64,000 nt of DNA from Enterococcus thailandicus (GTDB lineage: Bacteria > Bacillota > Bacilli > Lactobacillales > Enterococcaceae). The stretch covers positions 1 to 64,000 of the forward strand of contig NZ_JXLE01000012.1 in the NCBI RefSeq assembly GCF_001886265.1, read 5' to 3'. The notes under the pieces were generated by a model, which had not been told where the DNA came from, did no database searches, and was given only the letters and a program-made list of their open reading frames with translations. The translations under genes were made by a program, and so were the position numbers. Below, piece by piece: positions 54,435-60,788 of this stretch; within the stretch, counting starts at the first letter, position 1, and every line of letters starts with the position of its first letter.

Positions 54435-54759
54435 ATATACTATAAAGAGAAAGAGGCGAAAAAGATACAAAATAATTAAAGACCATTTCTTTCTAAACAG
54501 CTTACTGATTTATTTTTTCATGAAACAGAATTTTCTCTTTTTTCTTCTCATTAAGTTGCACATAAATTTTTTAGTCTAATCTTTTTTTCCTTTTCAGAAT
54601 AAGGATTTTTATATCTTTCTACATACTTAAAAATAGTTCAAGCGCCAATCAATAATTTCATACACAATTTTTAACGTCTCCTGTTGATGTTATAATAAGC
54701 ATAATGCTAGGTTTATTTATCTTAGACATACCTTTACTTTGAAAGGTGTGTTTTTTGTG
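54435..54759. other. Non-coding junction between hup and the accessory cluster
   Basis: 325 bases, very A/T-rich and without a supported gene. An integrase gene might be expected here in a prophage, but neither strand shows a recognisable remnant. A TATAAT (54691-54696) lies about 30 bases before an isolated plus-strand terminator, ACATACCTTT / AAAGGTGTGT with six T (54726-54756), compatible with a short RNA of about 55 nt. Confidence 0.5.
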
Positions 54760-55365
54760 CTATTTTACAGGAAAATCAGCACTACCAAAATTATCCCCCA
54801 TCATACTTTCAGCAGTAAGAGTTACAGGCGTTTCTGTATCTGTCAATTCATAGGCAACTGCACTTGAAATGGAGCCACCGGGTTTAATTTCAGCTGATTG
54901 ATCTTGTAAATATTTATCATCAGGCAAACTTGCAATAGTTAGTTTATTTACTTTATTTGGATCGTTATCTTGTATCGCTTTAAAATTTAGAATCCATGCA
55001 GTGTTGGGCGAAATCGGTGCTGAATTATCATAATCAGGATTTACTAAAGTATCAAACCAAAAAGCAATCACTGGTTTTTCCCCGTAGTCATTGCCAGCTT
55101 CACCAGGTTGGATAACTTTATAATCGGTAATCTTAATAGAATAAGAGTTCCCTTTTAACATAGTGCCATCGAAAGTTGCTTCTGACGCAGTTGCAACAAA
55201 ATCACTTGTAGTTTCTACTTTTGAAGAAGTGGCCTTTGTTTCACTACTCTTTTCTGTAATCTCTTGTTGTGTGCTGCTTGATGCACTAGACTCACTGTTA
55301 GGCTTATTTCCGCATGCTCCTAAAAATAATGATGTAAATAATAACCCCAAAATAACTTTTCTCAT
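54760..55365 (-). CDS. DUF5067-type lipoprotein
   Basis: 201 residues. A lipoprotein signal peptide ends in LFLGAC (C18 is lipidated), followed by a Ser/Thr-rich linker and a C-terminal beta domain (GNSYSIKITDYKVIQPGE, then EKPVIAFWFDTLVN and GGSISSAVAYEL) typical of DUF5067. GGGGAG is 6 bases before the ATG. It is co-oriented with the ImmA-like and repressor genes. In temperate phages of lactic bacteria a lipoprotein at this spot (between integrase and repressor) often blocks superinfection; here it might instead protect the producer. That role is inferred from position. Confidence 0.78.
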   Translation of the reverse strand: MRKVILGLLFTSLFLGACGNKPNSESSASSSTQQEITEKSSETKATSSKVETTSDFVATASEATFDGTMLKGNSYSIKITDYKVIQPGEAGNDYGEKPVIAFWFDTLVNPDYDNSAPISPNTAWILNFKAIQDNDPNKVNKLTIASLPDDKYLQDQSAEIKPGGSISSAVAYELTDTETPVTLTAESMMGDNFGSADFPVK

Positions 55366-55451
55366 TCTTAACTCCCCATTTCTTTGATATAATTATGTTG
55401 TAAGTATCTCAAAAATGAGGTGGAAGTCCGTGTTCACAGCACGGACTTTTT

Positions 55452-55796
55452 TTATTTCAGGTGACATTCCCAACCTAACCCCAAATTAAATTCTTCTAGC
55501 ACACTTGTGTAGTTGAATTGACCATCATTTTCTTGAATCAAATAATTAATCATCGAAGTATTTGCTTCGTTTTCCATTTTTGAATGGAAGACAGGATTAG
55601 TGTATAACGCGTTAAAATCTGAATGATTAAGAGCGTGATAGAGTTCATGAAGAATCACTTGTTTTTGTTTTTCTTCCGATTGATTTTGATTAACGACCAT
55701 CAGTTTCAACTCATCAAAATAATAGCCTCTTTTTTCTAATTCCATTACGACTAGCTCAATTCCATGACTAGCGAGTAGCTCCTTTATTGTTTTCAT
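55452..55796 (-). CDS. ImmA/IrrE-family metallopeptidase
   Basis: A 114-residue zinc protease-like protein. HELYHALNH gives the HExxH site (H50, E51, H54) and ENEANTS supplies the third ligand (E77), the ImmA/IrrE pattern. It is shorter than many family members. Such proteins sit beside phage or ICE repressors and relieve repression by cleaving them. It lies 12 bases downstream of the repressor gene on the same strand, so both are made together. It is the likely switch of the tail cluster. Confidence 0.88.
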   Translation of the reverse strand: MKTIKELLASHGIELVVMELEKRGYYFDELKLMVVNQNQSEEKQKQVILHELYHALNHSDFNALYTNPVFHSKMENEANTSMINYLIQENDGQFNYTSVLEEFNLGLGWECHLK

Positions 55797-55808
55797 AAAA
55801 AAGACTCC

Positions 55809-56144
55809 TTACTTACTCATTCGTCCTTCTAAAAATGCGCGAATGGCCTCTCTGTCATTATCAGTCATTGGTTTTCCATCAAAGCTTTTCACATTGTCTA
55901 GAATTTTGTCGAGATCCTCAGGTAGTTTTACTTTATCTCCTAGAGCAGGTGTATCTGTTCGTCCAAGCAGATAATCTACAGAAACATGAAAATATTCTGC
56001 TACTTTTTCAAGAGTCTCAGCTTTTGGACTACTTGTTCGCCACTGATAAATCACATTTTTAGATAATCCAATATCTTCTGCCAGTTTGTTTAAACTGATT
56101 CCCTGTTTTTTTGAAAGTTCTGAAACTCTTTCGTATAAAATCAT
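55809..56144 (-). CDS. Cro/CI-type (XRE) repressor
   Basis: 111 residues. The N-terminal helix-turn-helix (residues 5-60: ISLNKLAEDIGLSKNVIYQWRTSSPKAETLEKVAEYFHVSVDYLLG) is followed by a short tail. There is no S24/LexA self-cleavage domain, so RecA-driven autocleavage is not expected; instead the adjacent ImmA-like protease may inactivate it. AAAGGAGC is upstream of the ATG. It is divergent from the activator and tail genes and is the probable master repressor of the cluster. Confidence 0.9.
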   Translation of the reverse strand: MILYERVSELSKKQGISLNKLAEDIGLSKNVIYQWRTSSPKAETLEKVAEYFHVSVDYLLGRTDTPALGDKVKLPEDLDKILDNVKSFDGKPMTDNDREAIRAFLEGRMSK

Positions 56145-56177
56145 TGTAAAAGCTCCTTTTTTATATTTTTTTATAAA

Positions 56178-56216
56178 AATATTGTAAATTATAAAATAAT
56201 GGGATAATATTGTTTA
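56178..56216. promoter_or_regulatory. Repressor promoter with repeated AATATTGT elements
   Basis: On the minus strand: -35 TAAACA (56211-56216), 17 bases, -10 TATAAT (56188-56193). Two direct copies of AATATTGT (56178-56185 and 56206-56213) flank the -10 and could be repressor operators for autoregulation. Confidence 0.5.
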
Positions 56217-56234
56217 TAGATTACTCATAGAAAC

Positions 56235-56262
56235 ACAAAACGAATGAGAAGAGTCGTTTTGT
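56235..56262. promoter_or_regulatory. Inverted repeat in the repressor-activator intergenic region
   Basis: ACAAAACGA-(10 bases)-TCGTTTTGT, a perfect 9-bp inverted repeat. Candidate operator in the 266-base divergent control region. Confidence 0.5.
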
Positions 56263-56410
56263 TACTTTTATTTTATAGAACTTTGGGATTTGTGTCAATG
56301 TAAGTTTGATTTATCTGGTTAATTATATTTTTTTATGAAGATAGTGAGAGGAGAAATTTACAATAAAATATATTTTTTACCTATATAAAATTAGTTAGGA
56401 GTGAAGTATT

Positions 56411-56818
56411 TTGCGAAAATCAACATTTAATTATATTAAGGATATTTTATCCGACTATTATCAAACAGATGCGTATATTAAACAAAGAGAAGAAGAATTA
56501 CGTCATCCATTCATAGAAGCTGATTTAAATAGTTCGATTCGTGGTCAAGGAAGCCATAGTATAGCAACTGAAAGAATGGCCATCACCATTGCGATGGATC
56601 GCCGACTTTGGAATTTGGAAAGGAATCGTGACGTAGTGAAAGATTGTTTGGCGCGTGCGGATGAAAATACGAGAGAAATTATTGAAAAACTCTATTTACA
56701 AAAAAATGCAACAGTTAATTTACTAGGAATGAGTCAACGTTTGTTTATTAGTAAAAGTAAGGCTTATGAACTAAGAAATGAATTTTTTGAAACTGTTGCA
56801 GATGAGTTAGGTTTGTAA
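56411..56818 (+). CDS. RinA/ArpU-family phage transcriptional activator
   Basis: 135 residues. The N-terminus RKSTFNYIKDILSDYYQTD, the middle GSHSIATERMAITIAMDRRLWNLE and the C-terminal sigma-like helix-turn-helix (NLLGMSQRLFISKSKAYELRNEFF) match late-gene activators of Gram-positive phages (RinA/ArpU/DUF722). In prophages this gene precedes the small terminase gene; here it is followed directly by the major tail protein. The start is TTG at 56411 behind AGGAGTGA. It most likely turns on the tail operon. Confidence 0.82.
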   Translation: MRKSTFNYIKDILSDYYQTDAYIKQREEELRHPFIEADLNSSIRGQGSHSIATERMAITIAMDRRLWNLERNRDVVKDCLARADENTREIIEKLYLQKNATVNLLGMSQRLFISKSKAYELRNEFFETVADELGL

Positions 56819-57070
56819 CTATGGAAAAACTCAGGAATTTTTTTCATAGTCAACAGGCTAAAATAATATCATCAAGAAAATAAACATTTCAGAATGAACT
56901 AACTTGCTTCTTAAAAATGAAGAAAACTAAACTAGAATTGAAAGATTTTCTTGAAGTTATTATAAGGTGGTGATTTCTACTTAGATTAATGTTTTTTGTT
57001 TCAAAAAAATTCAAATAAGATGGTCAAAAATGGAGCTATTTTGTTTGAACCAAAAACAGGAGGAAGAAAA
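56819..57070 (+). promoter_or_regulatory. Control region replacing the head module; tail-operon promoter
   Basis: 252 bases without a gene. A hairpin ACTATG-AAAAA / TTTTT-CATAGT (56818-56850) follows the activator. A good promoter, -35 TTGAAA (56938-56943), 17 bases, -10 TATAAG (56961-56966), lies about 105 bases before the major tail protein. An isolated AAGGTGGTGA (56964-56973) leads only to an early stop and may be a remnant. Confidence 0.6.
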
Positions 57071-57574
57071 ATGGAAGCACTAAAAGGAATTGACGTTATT
57101 TTGCTTTATCGTTTATTAAGCAAATCAAGTGAAGGACCCGCATGGAAAATGGCGTTTCAAACGGAACACGAAAATGGCTTAACCCGTGAGTCAGAAGCCA
57201 CTGTGACGAAAGATGGAAATGTCCATACTTTGAGTCCCGTTGAATATGATTTCTCTGCAACTTCGATTGTTGCCAAAGGAGACACACATGTCAACGAGAT
57301 GAAAAAAGCATTATTAGATGGCGAAATTGTTGAAATTTGGGAAATTAACAAAGCAGAAAATGGAATTGGTGAAGACGCGGATAAATATAAAGCAACTTAT
57401 TATCAAGCTTATGTTTCGGAATTTACACCAAATGCGACAGCAGAAGATAATGTGGAACTAAGCTTAGCTTTCGCTGTTAACGGTGTTGGTCAGGAAGGAT
57501 ATGCTACGTTATCTGAAGACCAAGCAAAAGTGATTCAGTATACGTTTAAGGACACTGTTTCTGAAACAGTTTAA
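57071..57574 (+). CDS. Phage major tail protein, TP901-1/LmaA-like
   Basis: 167 residues. The sequence KGIDVILLYRLLSKSSEG, FQTEHENGLTRESEATVTKDG and SIVAKGDTHVNEMKKALLDGEIVEIWEI is typical of siphophage major tail (tube) proteins of the TP901-1 type and, as I recall it, of Listeria LmaA (about 170 residues). It would form the hexameric rings of the tail tube. ATG at 57071 follows AGGAGG; the longer open frame upstream lacks a start signal. It is the first structural gene after the activator. Confidence 0.86.
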   Translation: MEALKGIDVILLYRLLSKSSEGPAWKMAFQTEHENGLTRESEATVTKDGNVHTLSPVEYDFSATSIVAKGDTHVNEMKKALLDGEIVEIWEINKAENGIGEDADKYKATYYQAYVSEFTPNATAEDNVELSLAFAVNGVGQEGYATLSEDQAKVIQYTFKDTVSETV

Positions 57575-57663
57575 TCTAATGATGGATTGTGTGGTTTCAT
57601 GACTAACACAATCCATTTTTTATCAAAAACAATTGAATATCAGAATTAAAAAGGAGAGACAAG

Positions 57664-58011
57664 ATGAACTTAGTGATTAAAGAAAAAGACTACCAATTTG
57701 TATTTGGCTATGGTTTTATCAAGGAAATGAATCGTCGTTATTCGGTAACAGAAAATGGCTTAACTTTGAAAATGGGCCTAGAAAGTATTTTATCGAATTT
57801 TTTTAATAAAGATGTCGAAACGTTAGTTGAGATGCTAAAAGTTGCAAACAGTACCGAGACACCAAAGGTTAGTGAAGACGATTTAGCAAATTATATCGTG
57901 GAAAATGGGTCTGAGGTATTGTTTGAAGAACTCTTAGAAGAGCTAAAAAAGTCGGAATTTACGAAGAACAAGACCCTACAGTTGCTAGAACGCATTCAAG
58001 CAAACCAATAA
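57664..58011 (+). CDS. Tail assembly chaperone, short form (gpG-like)
   Basis: 115 residues, acidic C-terminus (ELLEELKKSEFTKNKTLQLL). Size and place between the major tail protein and the tape measure identify the tail assembly chaperone, which coats the tape measure during tail assembly. At codons AAA AAG (heptamer A AAA AAG, 57945-57951) ribosomes can slip back one base and continue to 58349, giving a longer GT-type protein. AGGAGAGACAAG precedes the ATG. Confidence 0.82.
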   Translation: MNLVIKEKDYQFVFGYGFIKEMNRRYSVTENGLTLKMGLESILSNFFNKDVETLVEMLKVANSTETPKVSEDDLANYIVENGSEVLFEELLEELKKSEFTKNKTLQLLERIQANQ

Positions 58012-58349
58012 ATTTTACTGAGATATACCAGCAAGTGCAACTGAACTGTTTACGTTATTTAGAAATGAATGATTTTCTTGAAATTGATCGAATGACGATT
58101 TCTGAATATCAGTTACGACAAAAAGCATATCAGTTAAGACAATTGGATCAAGAATATTTTCTACATCTTGCAGCCTGGAAAAATTATGAAGTTCAAGCCC
58201 AGGCTAAAAAGGGGAAAAAACAAGTACCTGTTTATCCAACATTTCAGTCATTCTTTGATTATGAAAAACTACAAGAAAAAATTGTTGGCTATCTACCACA
58301 AGGTGAAAATCAAGAATTCTTGGATCTGGTCAAAAAAGCAAATACTTAA
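57948..58349 (+). CDS. Tail assembly chaperone, frameshift extension (gpT-like)
   Basis: This frame is -1 relative to the short chaperone and is open without stop from the slippery heptamer to 58349. The overlap reads NFTEIYQQVQLNCLRYLEMN just before the region normally annotated separately from GTG at 58035, and looks protein-like. The domain (about 104-134 residues) is basic and Tyr/Gln-rich (YQLRQKAYQLRQLDQEYFLH). There is no good ribosome binding site for GTG 58035, so synthesis as a -1 frameshift fusion (57664-58349) is more likely. The fusion form recruits the tape measure in known phages. Confidence 0.75.
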   Translation, partial: KVGIYEEQDPTVARTHSSKPINFTEIYQQVQLNCLRYLEMNDFLEIDRMTISEYQLRQKAYQLRQLDQEYFLHLAAWKNYEVQAQAKKGKKQVPVYPTFQSFFDYEKLQEKIVGYLPQGENQEFLDLVKKANT

Positions 58350-58364
58350 GAAAGGAGGTTATTT

Positions 58365-59990
58365 ATGGGAGACTATACAGCGGAAAGTATTCTTGCAGCT
58401 TTTAGTGAAGGATCTTTGGGTGCAATGAATACAGGCATTGAGAAGGCAAGCAAAGCAATCAAATCAATGACAAGTAATCTTTCTGGTTTTGACTCACTTA
58501 ATTCAGTTATTAACACAGTCACTGATTCATTAAAGGAAACGGTCAAGCAATTTGAACAGCTTACTAGTAAAGCTTCAACAATGGATCTAGCTGGTTCCTC
58601 TTCAAAGGAAGTAGAAAGTTTTCAAGACCTGATTGGAAAAATTTCCGAGGTAACAAGTGCTGTTAATAATGGGATACAAGGGGCTGGCTTTGGTGAAACG
58701 ATGGCGGGGTTTGATGATGTTTTAACCACTTATTCTACAGTTGTTGAAATCCAGGATAAGATTGCTGGTTTAGGTACTGCATATCAAGTTTGGACAAAGG
58801 CTACGGAAGGTGCAACGATTGCACAGAAATTATTAACGACTGCAATGAATGCGAACTGGATAGCAATTATTATCACTGCTGTCGTGACTTTAGTTTCAAC
58901 ATTGATCTATTTATGGAACACCAATGAAACATTTCGTCAAGCGATCATTACTGCTTGGACAGCAATCCAGTCATTTTTGGAACCAGTAATCACAACGATC
59001 ACGACTTTTGTTCAGACCATGTTTGCGATGCTCTTAACTTGGTGGCAAACAAATCAGGAGACGATTATGAATGTTGTCAGTACCGTATGGACAAGTATTC
59101 AGAATATTTTTACTGTTGTTTTAGCTGCAATTCAACTAGTTGTTCAAGTTGTTTTGAGTCAAATTCAAGCATATTGGACTGCATGGAGCACGGTAGTACA
59201 AGTAATTGTTCAAGCAGCTTGGGCAATCATTTCTAATGTGTTCAAAACAGTATTATCCGTCATTTTGTCAGTAGTCAGTGGTGTGTTTAATCAGATTCAA
59301 AATACGATTCATTTTATTATGGGCTTTATTTCGGGAATCATTCAAACCGTATTAGCCTTAATTAAAGGTGATTGGGATGGTGTATTAGCGGGAATTCAGT
59401 CAATTGTCCGTACTTTTGGTGATTTTGTAACATCTTCTTTTTCAACCTTTATGGCAACAGCGAAAGAGATTGTCAATGGCATTATTGGAGGAATTCGAGA
59501 TTTGTTTGGTTCCTTGTCAGAAATCGATCTTTTAGAAGCAGGAAAAGCGATTATTGATGGCTTTATCAATGGTTTAAAAGCAGCCTGGGAAGCAGGAAAA
59601 GAATTTGTTACTGGCATTGCAGATTGGATTGTTAAACATAAGGGCCCAGTTAGTTATGACAGTAAAATTTTGATTCCTGCAGGGCAAGCAATGATGTCAG
59701 GACTAAATCAAGGATTAACCAATGGCTTCTATACTGTTCAAAAAAATATTGGAACAATGGCGGATCATTTAGCCGATGGATTTCAACCAGTACGCGACTT
59801 AGATTTGGAAGCGACATTAACTCGAGCGAACGGTCAGATGAATACACAAGTTGAACATCGAATAAATTCTACAGGTTCCGCAAAGCCAGCAGTATTTACG
59901 ATTACATTGGGCAAACAGAATTTTAGAGCTTTCGTGGATGATATTTCACAAGCTTTAGGAGAAGGAACAGAATTGAATTTAGAATTTTAG
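58365..59990 (+). CDS. Tail tape measure protein, short
   Basis: 541 residues. It has an N-terminal helical, Ser/Thr-rich part (1-140), hydrophobic helices from about 165 to 350 with regular Trp residues, and a C-terminal KAAWEAGKEFVTGIADWIVKHKGPVSYD typical of Gram-positive phage tape measures. The tape measure sets tail length; 541 residues is short for the family (usually 700-1700), so a short tail of roughly 80 nm would follow from the usual 0.15 nm per residue. A perfect AAAGGAGG is 6 bases before the ATG. Confidence 0.85.
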   Translation: MGDYTAESILAAFSEGSLGAMNTGIEKASKAIKSMTSNLSGFDSLNSVINTVTDSLKETVKQFEQLTSKASTMDLAGSSSKEVESFQDLIGKISEVTSAVNNGIQGAGFGETMAGFDDVLTTYSTVVEIQDKIAGLGTAYQVWTKATEGATIAQKLLTTAMNANWIAIIITAVVTLVSTLIYLWNTNETFRQAIITAWTAIQSFLEPVITTITTFVQTMFAMLLTWWQTNQETIMNVVSTVWTSIQNIFTVVLAAIQLVVQVVLSQIQAYWTAWSTVVQVIVQAAWAIISNVFKTVLSVILSVVSGVFNQIQNTIHFIMGFISGIIQTVLALIKGDWDGVLAGIQSIVRTFGDFVTSSFSTFMATAKEIVNGIIGGIRDLFGSLSEIDLLEAGKAIIDGFINGLKAAWEAGKEFVTGIADWIVKHKGPVSYDSKILIPAGQAMMSGLNQGLTNGFYTVQKNIGTMADHLADGFQPVRDLDLEATLTRANGQMNTQVEHRINSTGSAKPAVFTITLGKQNFRAFVDDISQALGEGTELNLEF

Positions 59991-59999
59991 GAGGGAAAA

Positions 60000-60788
60000 A
60001 TGGAAGAATGGAAAAATAAATTATATTCATTTAAAGATACCGTGATGAGCTGGCACATGTTCGAACAATTTCTTCCAACTTCTGCCATGAGCTATGATGG
60101 TGTTTTTTTGGAAGAACTAATTGAAGGTTACCAAACGCTAAAAGTTGAGGGAAGAGAAATGCTTTCAGCAGAAATTGAACAGCAAGCAATCCAAGTGGGC
60201 GCAATTGTGATGAACCAGACACTTCCAGTACGAGAACTGAAAATCACGTATAAACTTGAGGATCGTAATCCAGAAACTTTGCAGTTTAAGTTTAAAACCT
60301 TATTGAATCACTTGTATCGATCAAATGATGTTGAGATCCGTTTTTATGATGAGCTAGATTACTATTATTATGGACGTTATACTTCTGCCGAAACAGTCAG
60401 TGGTGAATCTAACTCTGTTATTTCTAGTTTTACAATTCTTTGTGTTGATCCATTAAAGTACACGAAAGAATTTGTGACAGATGGTTATGTTGGTATACCA
60501 ACTTTTTTCCCGGTGACACCACGTAAAATCGAAGCGGTGTTGTCAAATAATCAATCAATTACTATCACTAATGGAAAACAGACCATTAGCATCAGTGATG
60601 CACCAATCCAAATCGGTGATAAGATCGTTTTTCAGTTTGCTGAGCAACGTGTATTAGTAAACGGAGCAGACTGGACACCAATCATTGATTTGGACAGTGA
60701 TTTTGAAAATTTTTGTCTGGAACAAGGGCAAGAGATAAAAAGCAGTAACGGAACACTAAAAATTTATTATAGGGGGGCGACTATTTGA
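60000..60788 (+). CDS. Distal tail protein (Dit)
   Basis: 262 residues. The order (after the tape measure), length and N-terminal domain (SFKDTVMSWHMFEQFLPTSA, then YQTLKVEGREMLSAEI and RELKITYKLED) match Dit of TP901-1/SPP1-like siphophages. Dit hexamers join tail tube and tip. Start ATG follows GGAGGGAAAA; the stop overlaps the start of the next gene (TTGA), so the two are coupled. Confidence 0.82.
   Translation: MEEWKNKLYSFKDTVMSWHMFEQFLPTSAMSYDGVFLEELIEGYQTLKVEGREMLSAEIEQQAIQVGAIVMNQTLPVRELKITYKLEDRNPETLQFKFKTLLNHLYRSNDVEIRFYDELDYYYYGRYTSAETVSGESNSVISSFTILCVDPLKYTKEFVTDGYVGIPTFFPVTPRKIEAVLSNNQSITITNGKQTISISDAPIQIGDKIVFQFAEQRVLVNGADWTPIIDLDSDFENFCLEQGQEIKSSNGTLKIYYRGATI

Noticed and set aside
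54435-54690. Possible integrase remnant between hup and the lipoprotein
   Set aside because: Translation of both strands gives only short Lys/Asn-rich pieces without the tyrosine-recombinase His-x-x-Arg or Tyr motifs.
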